In this document: piece by piece, positions 18,305 to 27,464 of the stretch | Layout: each line of letters begins with the position of its first letter | How positions within the stretch are numbered: the stretch's first letter is position 1 | The notes under the pieces: model-generated | Told to the model about the DNA's origin: nothing | Databases searched by the model: none | The model's input: the letters and a program-made list of their open reading frames with translations, nothing else | Source of the DNA: Rhodohalobacter sp. SW132 | GTDB lineage: Bacteria > Bacteroidota > Rhodothermia > Balneolales > Balneolaceae | Length of the DNA: 64,000 nucleotides | Reading direction: 5' to 3' | Assembly (NCBI RefSeq): GCF_003390325.1 | Contig: NZ_QUOK01000001.1 | Location: forward strand, 868,001 to 932,000 | Position numbers and translations under genes: made by a program

Positions 18305-19906
18305 CTATTCATCAAAATTATATGGAACCGGACTATCCATCAGGTTCGGATTGGTAGATACTTCTGCTTCCGGATAACTGAGCCGGAAATCAGACTCATT
18401 TACCGTAATGGATGCGGACGGAGGTTCAATGATGTATTCTCCTTCACCCTCAGAATACTCTAAATTTGAGTTTCTCTGCTGGTCGTTGATCAGGTTCATC
18501 GCCATTTGCGGCTGCCAGTTGTAGAGTCGTACCAATTCAAACCAGTTCTGCCCTTCGTAGGCCAGTTCCTTCCATTTTTCTTCAAACAGGTCCATGTAGG
18601 AAATAGAGTCAATTGCCGGGAGTCCCGCCCGTTCGCGCACCGCATTCACGTATCCTACTGCTTGTCCATTATTTGTGGAATTGTCGTTCCCCAGGACGGC
18701 CTGTGCATAGCTAAGGTATACTTCTGCCAGGCGCAGCATGTATGTATTGATGTCTGTTTCCATAAAACCGACCCGTCCTTCATTATCCCCCGGAGTTCCG
18801 ATGACATACTTTTTAATAGGAGCGCCGGTGCCCTCATACGTGTAGCCGCCATCATTTTGCAGAAGCTCGGGATAGTGGTCACCCCGGGTCATAAACGTTG
18901 CTTTGCGGCGCCGATCCTGTGCATCTGAGCCGCCATAGAGTTCATACAACCAGGCAGAAACACTTGTACCGCCTCCCCAGCCATCTCCTACTCCGGTCAG
19001 ACGGGCTTCAGGAGCATAATAGGCCTGAAAGGTGTTTTGTACACCCCACTCATCGGCACCATACACCCACTGAAGTGCAAACAGACTCTCTGAATTATTA
19101 TTAAACTGCCGTTTGAACAGATCTGCAAAGTTATCCATCAATTCCGCGCCGCTGTTCAGGATTACATCCTCGGCATACTCACGGGCAAGATCCAGATCAC
19201 TCTGTACCAGGCTTCCGCCCTGGCTGTTAAAATGCGCCCGGGTGAGATATAATCTTGCAAGCATTCCTTTTGCAGACCAAGTATCCACACGCCCTGCGGG
19301 ATCATCCAGAATCAGGTGCTCCTCGGCATAAAGCAGGTCATTGATTGCAAAATTCAGTACATCTTCACGAAGATTACGCCTTACGTTAGGATTTTCGATC
19401 AACGCGGTAGTATTTGTGATAATCGGCACATCGCCCCAAAGCTGCGCAAGATAGGAGTAAGCAGTCCCGCGCATAAACCGTGCTTCCGCAACACGATGGT
19501 TTTTTACTGCCTGGGGAATCGCATCCGAAGAGTTCACATTGATATTGTGAATGTGAGTATTCGCATGAGCGATCACAAGGTAGAGCGATCTCCACAGTTC
19601 GTTCAGCCTTGTATTGGCAGCCGTAGTGCTGAAGATCACAAATTGCTCCCGGCCTCCATCCGTTGTAATCAGGTTTCCGGCTCTTGCATCCCCGATTTCG
19701 GTTTTAGCTTTGTCGTTGAAATCAAACCAAACCGTATTGTACAGCGAACCGGTTGCCATCGCCAGATCCTGCTCCGTCTGGTAGAAGTTGCCTTCCACAA
19801 TCTGGTCCTGTGGCGGGCGGTCGAAAAAACTATCTCCGCATCCGGCCAACAGAAAAACTGACGCGAGGACAGTGCTCATCATTAATTTTGTACTTACTGC
19901 TTTCAT
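18305..19906 (-). CDS. SusD/RagB-family nutrient-binding outer membrane lipoprotein
   Basis: Lipoprotein of 533 aa that caps the SusC channel and binds the glycan. The signal peptide ends in LLAGCGDSF, and FFDRPPQDQIVEGNFYQTEQ is the typical SusD N-terminus. TPR-like helices follow (RVAEARFMRGTAYSYLAQLWGDVPIIT, the hallmark segment), then LRLAEVYLSYAQAVL, INAVRERAG-type helix (VNAVRERAGLPAI) and WKELAYEGQNWFELVR. The gene lies 34 bp after SusC. The substrate is not readable from the sequence alone. Confidence 0.95.
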   Translation of the reverse strand: MKAVSTKLMMSTVLASVFLLAGCGDSFFDRPPQDQIVEGNFYQTEQDLAMATGSLYNTVWFDFNDKAKTEIGDARAGNLITTDGGREQFVIFSTTAANTRLNELWRSLYLVIAHANTHIHNINVNSSDAIPQAVKNHRVAEARFMRGTAYSYLAQLWGDVPIITNTTALIENPNVRRNLREDVLNFAINDLLYAEEHLILDDPAGRVDTWSAKGMLARLYLTRAHFNSQGGSLVQSDLDLAREYAEDVILNSGAELMDNFADLFKRQFNNNSESLFALQWVYGADEWGVQNTFQAYYAPEARLTGVGDGWGGGTSVSAWLYELYGGSDAQDRRRKATFMTRGDHYPELLQNDGGYTYEGTGAPIKKYVIGTPGDNEGRVGFMETDINTYMLRLAEVYLSYAQAVLGNDNSTNNGQAVGYVNAVRERAGLPAIDSISYMDLFEEKWKELAYEGQNWFELVRLYNWQPQMAMNLINDQQRNSNLEYSEGEGEYIIEPPSASITVNESDFRLSYPEAEVSTNPNLMDSPVPYNFDE

Positions 19907-19940
19907 GATCCTGGGTTTTAAAATTATCAGTTATTCTTTA

Positions 19941-22900
19941 TTACAGCCCGATGTTAATACCGAATGTAAAGATCCGCTGGGAAGGGTATCGCCCGTTATC
20001 AACCCCGATGAGGAGCGGATCCTGGATCTGTGATCCAACTTCAGGATCATACCCTGAATACCCGGTGATCGTGAAGAGGTTTTCTCCGCTGAAATAGAGC
20101 CTCACGGTTCTCATATTATATCTGCTAAGCAGACCGACCGGCAGCGTGTACCCTACCGTGAGGTTTTTCAATCTCATATAGCTTCCATCCTCTACAAATC
20201 TGTCGGAGATTCGCTGATTATTGTTTGGATCAGATGAGGTGATCCGCGGAACAGTTGTTCCGGGATTTGTGACCCGAACGTTTGTAATATCGTTTGGTGA
20301 GCCTGCAGGATCAATCAGTTCAATTCTGGCATGTTCATTAACAGATGCCAGAAGCCCGAAATTACTGGAAGGATCTTCATTCTGCCGTTTCACCTGGTTG
20401 AAGATGTCATTCCCGTAACTGCCGTTGATAAACACGGACAGGTCGAAATTCCTGAAATAGAAGTTGTTGGTAATACCAAACTGAAAATCCGGGTTTGGAT
20501 CTCCGATTACCGTTCGATCCTGCTCATCAATGATGCCGTCTCCGTTCAGGTCTCTGAATTTCAGATCTCCGGCCCAAACACCCTGGGTGGGGTGAACGTT
20601 ATTATTTTGCTGTGCGTGATTCTGAATATCTTCGGCATCTTCAAACACACCATCCACCACATAACCGTAGAACTGCCCAACCGGCTGACCCACAATTGTT
20701 CGCGAAACCGGATCAAAGAAGTTAATCTGACGCTCGATGAAGCTCGTCGATTGGTCCATCTCGGTCACCTTGTTTCGGTTCATCGAATAGATAAATGTGG
20801 ACTCCCACCGTAGGTTTCGGTTCACATTTACCGTGTTGAGGGCAATTTCAATTCCCCTGTTCTCAAGCGACCCGATATTTACCGTTGGCGCACCGATAGC
20901 CCCCGTTCCGGATGTTCCGGCATAGAGCGGCAGCGGCTGTCTGAGCAACAGATCGTTGGTCCATTTTTGATAGACATCCGTCGTCAGGCTAATTCTGTCA
21001 TTCAGAATGGTTACATCAAGCCCCAGATTGATCGATTCTGTAGATTCCCACCGAAGCGCAGGGTTTGCGATATTTGCGGGACGTACACCGCTTCCCCATC
21101 GTGTGGCTGTAACGTTCAGTGCAGAACCGAACAGGTAATTCCCGATATTTTGATTCCCTACAAAACCATATCCTCCTCTTAAACGCAGTTCATTAACCAG
21201 GTCGATATTAAAGAACGGTTCATTCGCAATTCTCCATGCTGCTGCAAAAGAAGGGAAATACCCCCAGCGGTTTTCAGAGCCAAATCGCGAAGAGGCGTCT
21301 GCCCTGATTGTACCGGTGAGCATATATCGATCGCCGTAATTCAAATTCACGCGGCTGAATAGCGACTGCATGGAATTTGAGCCGGCCCAGCTGTTGTTGC
21401 CTGCAGTGGCGGCATCTCCTGCTGCAAGTTCCTGGATATTGTTTCCGGGAAAGTTTTGCCTTGATCCGCTTAACCCTTCAAACTCAAACACTTCAATTTC
21501 ATGACCCAGAACCGCATTCATAGAGAGCTGTTCACCAAACGGCTGAACGTAAGTCATATACGTCTTTGATTGCCAGTATTCAGAATTACTCCTGCTTCTT
21601 GAGGATTCGTTCAGTTCATTCGTACGGGCATTAAATTCGTATGTAGGCGTAAACTGATTACGGTTTGTGAAATTGTACGATACATTCAGCTCACTACGGA
21701 GTGACAGATTATCCAGGAAATTTATGTCTGCATAGATGTTTCCAAGAACCTCACGGCGGTGGCGGGTATCATCCACGATTTGCGCCATCGCAACGGGGTT
21801 TTCCAGTGTAAATTCTGATTGTGTAGGGCCTCCCCAGCTACCGTCCGGTGATCGCACGGGAATATCGGGGGACTGGCGAATGGCCAGGTTTACAAGATCT
21901 GCCTCTGAAACAGTCAGTCGCTCATCGGCCCGGCTAAGGTTAAGGCTCGTTCCCACCTGCAGCCATCTGGTCGGGTTGTTATCCAGGTTCAGCCTGGCAG
22001 AGTACCGGTTGAAATTGGAACCGGTGGCGATACCGTCTTGTCCAAAATATCCTGCTGATAACCGGTACCTGGTATTCACGTCACCGCCGCTGATCGCAAG
22101 TGTATGATTTTGCATCGGTGCCGTCTGGAAAAGCTCATCCTGCCAGTTGGTGCCATCACCGAGAATCGAAGGATCCTGGAATTCTGCCCGTTCGCCAAAT
22201 CCAACAAGTTCAGCCTGACGATTGCGATACTCTGCATATTCAGGCAGATTCATCACATCAATCCGGCCAGGAAGCTGCTGAAACCCTACGTACGCATTGT
22301 AATCAACATGAGTTTCCCCGGCAGTTCCCCGCTTTGTGGTAACTAAAACAACACCGTTTGCAGCACGTGCACCATAAATCGCGGCCGCAGATGCATCCTT
22401 CAGAATATCAATCGATTCAATATCATTTGGATTCAATGTGGCAAGCGCGTTGGTTCCGTCACCGGTTTGCGCTGATACCGGGATTCCGTCAATCACATAA
22501 AGTGGTTCTGCATCACCAGTTAAACTGTTTGTACCCCTGATTCTCACGGAAACACCGCCGCCAGGCTGACCGGAGTTGGTCATCACCATTACGCCGGCAG
22601 CCCGTCCCTGCAGAGCACTATCAAAGGAACTGGTTATACTTTTATCAAGGTCGTCTGATCGCACGGACGAGATTGACCCTGTAACATCCTGACGCCTCAG
22701 ATTTCCATATCCAACCACTACAATTTCATCTCCTACAAGCGCCATTGGCGTTAAGGTAAGGTCAATCTGAGATCGGCCGCTTATCGGTACTATCAGTTCC
22801 TGATACCCGATATAGGAGGCAACAAGTGTATCTGACAACGACGGCACGTTCAGGCTAAATTCGCCATCTACATTCGTGCTCGTTCCAATTGTGGTGCCTC

Positions 22901-23438
22901 TAACTAAAATATTAACACCCGGAAGAGTTGAACCGGTCTGCCCGTCGTAAACTACTCCGGTCACCTCTTCAGACTGATCTTCTTTTGGTATGGTCAATGG
23001 AGCATTTGTTCGCTTTACAACCACCTGACCGCCCGGTGAAGCAAGCGCTTCCAGTCCCGTGCCGTTTACAAGCTCTCTAAACGCATCGATAATGGTTACA
23101 TCTTTCATTACCATGGTGAGCCGTCCTTCCGGAAGATCTCCTGAATCGTATGATAATCTGATTTTCCCTTCTGTTGCAATCCGATTCAAAGCCTGCTGAT
23201 AGGTTGCGCTGCGAAGCTGCAGATCAATCTTTTCTTTGTAAACCGATTGGGTCCCCGGGTGGTTGTACCAGCTGATCGGTACAAAATTACTTCCCGTGCC
23301 AGAATTATATGCGTAATCCTGACCTGATACCTCTTCGTGAGCCATTATTGACAAAACAAAAACAGCAGATAAAGATAGCAGAAACAGCCTGAAACGCTGA
23401 TGTATGATCGATTCTGTATCTAACTTCATGTATTTCAC
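19941..23438 (-). CDS. SusC/RagA-family TonB-dependent outer membrane transporter with STN domain
   Basis: TonB-dependent glycan importer, 1165 aa. After the signal peptide, an STN domain (about 70-120, LQLRSATYQQALNRIATEGK) marks it as able to signal to an anti-sigma factor. A CarboxypepD_reg-like domain (VTGVVYDGQTGSTLPGVNIL) comes next, then the plug (GDEIVVVGYGNLRRQDVTGS, DILKDASAAAIYGARAANGV) and the beta-barrel ending in the aromatic-rich RIFTFGINIGL. The start is a GTG that overlaps the FecR stop by 4 bp (GTGA); ATG 23429 is the alternative. The coupling with FecR shows one regulated transport unit. Confidence 0.95.
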   Translation of the reverse strand: MKYMKLDTESIIHQRFRLFLLSLSAVFVLSIMAHEEVSGQDYAYNSGTGSNFVPISWYNHPGTQSVYKEKIDLQLRSATYQQALNRIATEGKIRLSYDSGDLPEGRLTMVMKDVTIIDAFRELVNGTGLEALASPGGQVVVKRTNAPLTIPKEDQSEEVTGVVYDGQTGSTLPGVNILVRGTTIGTSTNVDGEFSLNVPSLSDTLVASYIGYQELIVPISGRSQIDLTLTPMALVGDEIVVVGYGNLRRQDVTGSISSVRSDDLDKSITSSFDSALQGRAAGVMVMTNSGQPGGGVSVRIRGTNSLTGDAEPLYVIDGIPVSAQTGDGTNALATLNPNDIESIDILKDASAAAIYGARAANGVVLVTTKRGTAGETHVDYNAYVGFQQLPGRIDVMNLPEYAEYRNRQAELVGFGERAEFQDPSILGDGTNWQDELFQTAPMQNHTLAISGGDVNTRYRLSAGYFGQDGIATGSNFNRYSARLNLDNNPTRWLQVGTSLNLSRADERLTVSEADLVNLAIRQSPDIPVRSPDGSWGGPTQSEFTLENPVAMAQIVDDTRHRREVLGNIYADINFLDNLSLRSELNVSYNFTNRNQFTPTYEFNARTNELNESSRSRSNSEYWQSKTYMTYVQPFGEQLSMNAVLGHEIEVFEFEGLSGSRQNFPGNNIQELAAGDAATAGNNSWAGSNSMQSLFSRVNLNYGDRYMLTGTIRADASSRFGSENRWGYFPSFAAAWRIANEPFFNIDLVNELRLRGGYGFVGNQNIGNYLFGSALNVTATRWGSGVRPANIANPALRWESTESINLGLDVTILNDRISLTTDVYQKWTNDLLLRQPLPLYAGTSGTGAIGAPTVNIGSLENRGIEIALNTVNVNRNLRWESTFIYSMNRNKVTEMDQSTSFIERQINFFDPVSRTIVGQPVGQFYGYVVDGVFEDAEDIQNHAQQNNNVHPTQGVWAGDLKFRDLNGDGIIDEQDRTVIGDPNPDFQFGITNNFYFRNFDLSVFINGSYGNDIFNQVKRQNEDPSSNFGLLASVNEHARIELIDPAGSPNDITNVRVTNPGTTVPRITSSDPNNNQRISDRFVEDGSYMRLKNLTVGYTLPVGLLSRYNMRTVRLYFSGENLFTITGYSGYDPEVGSQIQDPLLIGVDNGRYPSQRIFTFGINIGL

Positions 23439-24532
23439 CTTTCGTGTTGATTATTGTAAAATGTAAACGTGTTTGCCAGGTAGGAGTGGTGCTTATATTC
23501 AAAATCAAGCACAAGAGAGATCGACTCTAAAACCTCACCCAATCGCTGCCTGTCCGTGAATGTAGCCGTCAATCTTTTGCCTGAATTTTCTTCCGGTTTT
23601 ATTTCCAGTTCGATATCAATTCCGTACCACCTTTCCAGTTTCTGGATTACCGCAGCCAGTGAATCCTGTTTAAAAACCAGCTCGCCGTTTGTCCATCCAA
23701 TAAATTGAGACAGATCAGTCAACTCCGCTACGTGCGTTATACCATCCTGCGAAACCGTTCCAATCTGGCTTTTATTGATCGTTTTACCAGAAACCATGTC
23801 GTCACCTGCGCTTTCAAGAGAAACGGCTCCATCAGCCACCGCCACCAATACCCGATCTCCTTCGGAATAGGTGTTAACGTTAAATTTTGTACCTAAAACT
23901 TTTGTAACCGCCCATTCTGTGGTCACCACAAACTGTCGGGTCGGGTCGTGTGTCACTTCAAAATAGGCCTCACCTTCCAATGTAACTTCGCGGCGTTCAT
24001 TTGAACCAAATGTTTCCGGCACGAGAAGACGGCTTCCGGCATTCAGGTGAATCGTACTCCCATCGCTCAATCGCAGACGGGTTCGCTGCCCTTTATCCGT
24101 TTTCACTTCCCTGTACTCAATTTCTTCAGCAATCTCCGTTACATCAGACGAAAGATCGATATCGGCAAACTTTATCGACATAAACACGATTAAAGTTACA
24201 GCCGCTGCCACTGCACTCCAGCTTAACCAATGCATAGAAACCGATTTATGTTGCGATCGGTTATAATTTCCGGATGCTGCTTCCTTAATACCTGCACCGG
24301 TTTGCTTATCGTCCAAATCGAACTGATTATTAAACCTCAGCCAGGCCGAATCAACATCCTGAAATTTTTTCTTCTCGGTTGATGTATCCCAAATTTTCTT
24401 TACAAAAAGCAGAAACTCTTCATTTTCAGAATCTTCCTGCATCCACTCCCTAAGCTGAATTTCTTCATCCATAGAACAGGTTCCGTTCAGGTAACGGATA
24501 ATAATTTGAAGATTGATTTTGCTGTAATCCAT
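23435..24532 (-). CDS. FecR-family anti-sigma factor
   Basis: Inner-membrane anti-sigma factor of 365 aa. The cytoplasmic N-terminus (YLNGTCSMDEEIQLREWM) should hold the sigma factor. A membrane helix lies at about 103-120 (WSAVAAAVTLIVFMSIKF). The periplasmic FecR domain follows (about 135-245; RTRLRLSDGSTIHLNAGSRL, FEVTHDPTRQFVVTTEWAVT), and a C-terminal DUF4974-type domain (about 290-355) contacts the STN domain of SusC. It sits between the ECF sigma gene (241 bp upstream) and SusC (4-bp overlap), the standard arrangement for glycan-induced control. Confidence 0.94.
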   Translation of the reverse strand: MDYSKINLQIIIRYLNGTCSMDEEIQLREWMQEDSENEEFLLFVKKIWDTSTEKKKFQDVDSAWLRFNNQFDLDDKQTGAGIKEAASGNYNRSQHKSVSMHWLSWSAVAAAVTLIVFMSIKFADIDLSSDVTEIAEEIEYREVKTDKGQRTRLRLSDGSTIHLNAGSRLLVPETFGSNERREVTLEGEAYFEVTHDPTRQFVVTTEWAVTKVLGTKFNVNTYSEGDRVLVAVADGAVSLESAGDDMVSGKTINKSQIGTVSQDGITHVAELTDLSQFIGWTNGELVFKQDSLAAVIQKLERWYGIDIELEIKPEENSGKRLTATFTDRQRLGEVLESISLVLDFEYKHHSYLANTFTFYNNQHER

Positions 24533-24773
24533 TCAGTTTCGTTTAATCATCAACATGATTTTTGCCTGCGTACTCTTAATACCCGAAATGATGGTTTTAC
24601 CCTGACAAACTTTTTTTATTTTTTTGAATTCCATCAAACCATGAATGCAGAATTCTTCAAAAATTACGTCTTGGAGAGTTTCAGAGGAGTTTTTATCCGA
24701 AATCAGAGATGTTTATTAACTGCACAGTGGAAGGAGAAAGGAACAGGCCGAAATGCCTGGCACAAAAATAACT

Positions 24774-25379
24774 TTACCTAAATCGCGATAACTGATCAAT
24801 TAAAAACTTCATGGAACGGCTGATTTGAGTCTCTACAGTTTTGATAGAGATATTCAGTACTTCGGAGATTTCCCTGTAGGTGAGGTGATCTTCACGGTGC
24901 ATTAAAAAGATATTTCGGCGCTTTTCCGGTAGTTTTTTTAATGCGTACCTGTAGGCTTCTTTGAACTCTTTTAACTCCAGAATTATTTCGGGATTGTTGT
25001 CAGTATCTGACTGGGTGGTTTTATCAGAAAGTTCAACCGTATTTTCACCTTTATTTTTCGCCAGGTATTTAAACGCCTGATTCTGCACGGCTTTAAAGAG
25101 ATATGCTTTTAAGGTTCCATCAGCCCGAAGCCGCTCGCGATTTTCCCACACTTTATAAAATACGTTGTGAATAATATCTTCAGCAACCTTTTCAGAATTT
25201 ACATAACGCAATAAAAAAGGCCCCAGCTGAGGATAGTAGCACCTGTAGATTTCCTCAAATGCTTTACGTTCTCCTTTGTTTACACCTTCAACCCATTGGT
25301 TGTCACGAATGGCTCGTTCATCCTTCCCCAAAGAAAGACCCACACCCCCAATGCTATTGAGTTTTTGCTCTAATGCCAT
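24774..25379 (-). CDS. ECF RNA polymerase sigma factor, FecI-like
   Basis: Sigma-70 family factor of 201 aa, of the extracytoplasmic type. Region 2 is AFEEIYRCYYPQLGPFLLRY with VAEDIIHNVFYKVWENRERL, and region 4 is LPEKRRNIFLMHREDHLTYR, EISEVLNISIKTVETQISRS with a helix-turn-helix. A somewhat long N-terminus precedes region 2. By position it is paired with the FecR protein downstream and would turn on the susCD genes when substrate binds the STN-bearing transporter. Its own promoter is not resolved. Confidence 0.94.
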   Translation of the reverse strand: MALEQKLNSIGGVGLSLGKDERAIRDNQWVEGVNKGERKAFEEIYRCYYPQLGPFLLRYVNSEKVAEDIIHNVFYKVWENRERLRADGTLKAYLFKAVQNQAFKYLAKNKGENTVELSDKTTQSDTDNNPEIILELKEFKEAYRYALKKLPEKRRNIFLMHREDHLTYREISEVLNISIKTVETQISRSMKFLIDQLSRFR

Positions 25380-25752
25380 TCCTGACTGGTTATATGATTC
25401 ATTTCACTTCTTCGAAATTCTGCAGCGATTGGATGTGCTGAGCAAAATGAGAAGTCTGAGTTGTGATCGCGCAAATTAAAAGCGCTTTTTTAACCTGGAG
25501 TAGCTTACAAATAAATTTCCAAAAAGAATAGGTATTTCTTCAAATTGATTGATTAAATCAGTTTGACATCAAACCACCCTCAAATACCGAATACATAAAT
25601 ATATGCTAAACAATTACTTACCTCTTGAATTGTGAAGTGTCAAATACGATCCGGGAAAAGAGGAATCGAAATAGTTCAGGGCAGAAACAGAAACGGACCG
25701 GTTTTTTACGCCGGTCCGTTCAAGAAGCATTTGATGAGCTGCGCTGATTAAC
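25380..25752. other. Intergenic region between sigma factor and alkaline phosphatase genes
   Basis: No coding sequence is visible. The right part holds the hairpin at 25692-25720; the left part should contain the sigma factor promoter. It is AT-rich otherwise and no repeat family was recognised. Confidence 0.6.
25692..25720 (-). terminator. Hairpin downstream of alkaline phosphatase gene
   Basis: AACGGACCGG, a 9-base loop, then CCGGTCCGTT: a perfect 10-bp stem about 33 bases past the stop of the phosphatase gene. No clear U-run follows on the minus strand, so termination is likely but not certain. Confidence 0.6.
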
Positions 25753-27216
25753 TCACCCCTCCGCATACGCTCTAACATCCGTCATATCCACCATCAGATC
25801 AAACAGAGCGGTGTTGCGCACAAAGGTTGGGATGCGGTCACTGCCCGGGCCCCAGGCGGCAATTTCCACATAGTCCGCCGTGTGGCTGGTGCTGATAAAA
25901 TTGATACCGTTGTAATTAGCAAGAACACCCGACATCACCCCGGCCGGTGACTGACGATTTCTGAATGGCGACCTGAATTGTCCCTGAAAAGCCCGCTTCA
26001 CCATAATCGCCTCTTCATTTGTAATCTGGGTATTAGTGGCATACTCAAACAGATCCTGAATTTTTTTCACCGTTACACCTTCGAGCGAATCATCCGACCA
26101 GTGAAAACCAAGTTCACCGTACATCCACTCAAAACTGTGCTTGTAATCGTACAGAGTAGCCATCATGCTGGGTGAATCACCATAGGCGCTCCCCAGTCCG
26201 CTCAGGCCGGGATTCGCATTTCCGTGATCCGTTGTAATAATCACAAGCGTATCATCGCGTCCGTCGGTGAAATCCATCACTTCTTTGATGGCATCATCAA
26301 AAGCGATCTGATCGTACACGAGTCCAGATGGGCAGTTTCCGTGCGCAGCGTGATCCACCCGGCCGCCTTCGATCTGCAAAATAAATCCATTTTCGTTTTG
26401 ATCCAGACGCTCAAGCGCCGCTTTCGACATTTCAGCCAGTGTAGGAACATTTTCCTGCAGTTCAGGCAGTGTTTTATGATCGACCGTATAGGGCAGATGG
26501 GAGTCGTAAAAAATTCCCAGCAGCTTACTGTTTCTTGTGGCCCGGTTCAGTTCCGGTTTTGTTTTCACAACCGTGTATCCGTTGCTTTCAAACGCGGAGT
26601 AAAGATCTTCGCCGTCGGAACGCCGGTCTGCCCGGAAGTGCCGGTCACCTCCGCCCATCAGTACATCGTAATCCCGCTCGGAGTACTGTTTTGCAATTTC
26701 ATCTTCCATTCCCCGCTGAGGCATGTTTATCCCAAACCCGGATGGTGTGGCGTGGGTGATACGTGTTGTAGTTACAAGGCCTGTCCCCTTCCCGGCATCA
26801 CGAAATATTTCGCAAATTGTTTTGTATTGCTCATCATTCGGCCCCCAGTTTACCGCTCCGTTGTTAATTCTGTGTCCTGATCCCCATGATGACGCTGCCG
26901 ATGCAGACCCTGTGACGGTTGAATTCAGCGATGCCATATCCATCAACCCGCGGTGGTACTCCCGGTCCGATTCATACAACTTCACCCAGTTTGTCTTTTC
27001 GCCATACTGATCCTGTTTCACGAGGTCAGCAATTGCAAGAGTTCCCGCACTCATCCCATCAACCACCAGAAAAATTACATTTTTGGCATCACCATATTGG
27101 CTTTTGATTTTTTTATCGGCTGCAGAAGCGCGCCCGGCCATTCCTCCACCAAGTGCGAGGGTTGAGAGGGCTCCGGTTTTCAGGAAATCGCGTCGGGAGA
27201 AGTTGTTTTTACTCAT
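25753..27216 (-). CDS. Alkaline phosphatase (PhoA superfamily), TAT-exported
   Basis: Phosphomonoesterase of 487 aa for phosphate scavenging in the periplasm. The N-terminus has a twin-arginine signal (FSRRDFLKTGALSTLALGGG). Metal-binding and catalytic motifs are FLVVDGMS, VTGSASAASSWGSG, TRITHATPSGF, IEGGRVDHAAHGN, TTDHGNANPG and STSHTADYVE. The nucleophile is Ser104 within VTGS. In E. coli PhoA this Ser follows Asp101; here that residue is Gly103, a notable change next to the active site. The rest of the metal shell appears complete. A pho-type control is possible, but no box was identified. Confidence 0.92.
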   Translation of the reverse strand: MSKNNFSRRDFLKTGALSTLALGGGMAGRASAADKKIKSQYGDAKNVIFLVVDGMSAGTLAIADLVKQDQYGEKTNWVKLYESDREYHRGLMDMASLNSTVTGSASAASSWGSGHRINNGAVNWGPNDEQYKTICEIFRDAGKGTGLVTTTRITHATPSGFGINMPQRGMEDEIAKQYSERDYDVLMGGGDRHFRADRRSDGEDLYSAFESNGYTVVKTKPELNRATRNSKLLGIFYDSHLPYTVDHKTLPELQENVPTLAEMSKAALERLDQNENGFILQIEGGRVDHAAHGNCPSGLVYDQIAFDDAIKEVMDFTDGRDDTLVIITTDHGNANPGLSGLGSAYGDSPSMMATLYDYKHSFEWMYGELGFHWSDDSLEGVTVKKIQDLFEYATNTQITNEEAIMVKRAFQGQFRSPFRNRQSPAGVMSGVLANYNGINFISTSHTADYVEIAAWGPGSDRIPTFVRNTALFDLMVDMTDVRAYAEG

Positions 27217-27464
27217 AATTTCGGGAGGTTATATCACAGTTTATGCTTTTTGACAGGCCAAGATACAAACTATATGTTGAGAATTGTATCCTGCAGGCGC
27301 CCATTTAAGTTTCATTACAAAAATAAGCGCCAAAAGAGTATTTTCAAGACTGAAAAGAATGAACTCTTCTTCAAAAACGCTAATTATCTTTATGTTACCG
27401 GTCTGATTATCAAGACGTGAACCAATCAGATCGCCTTAAACCCATATTAATCAAACCTTTCTTT

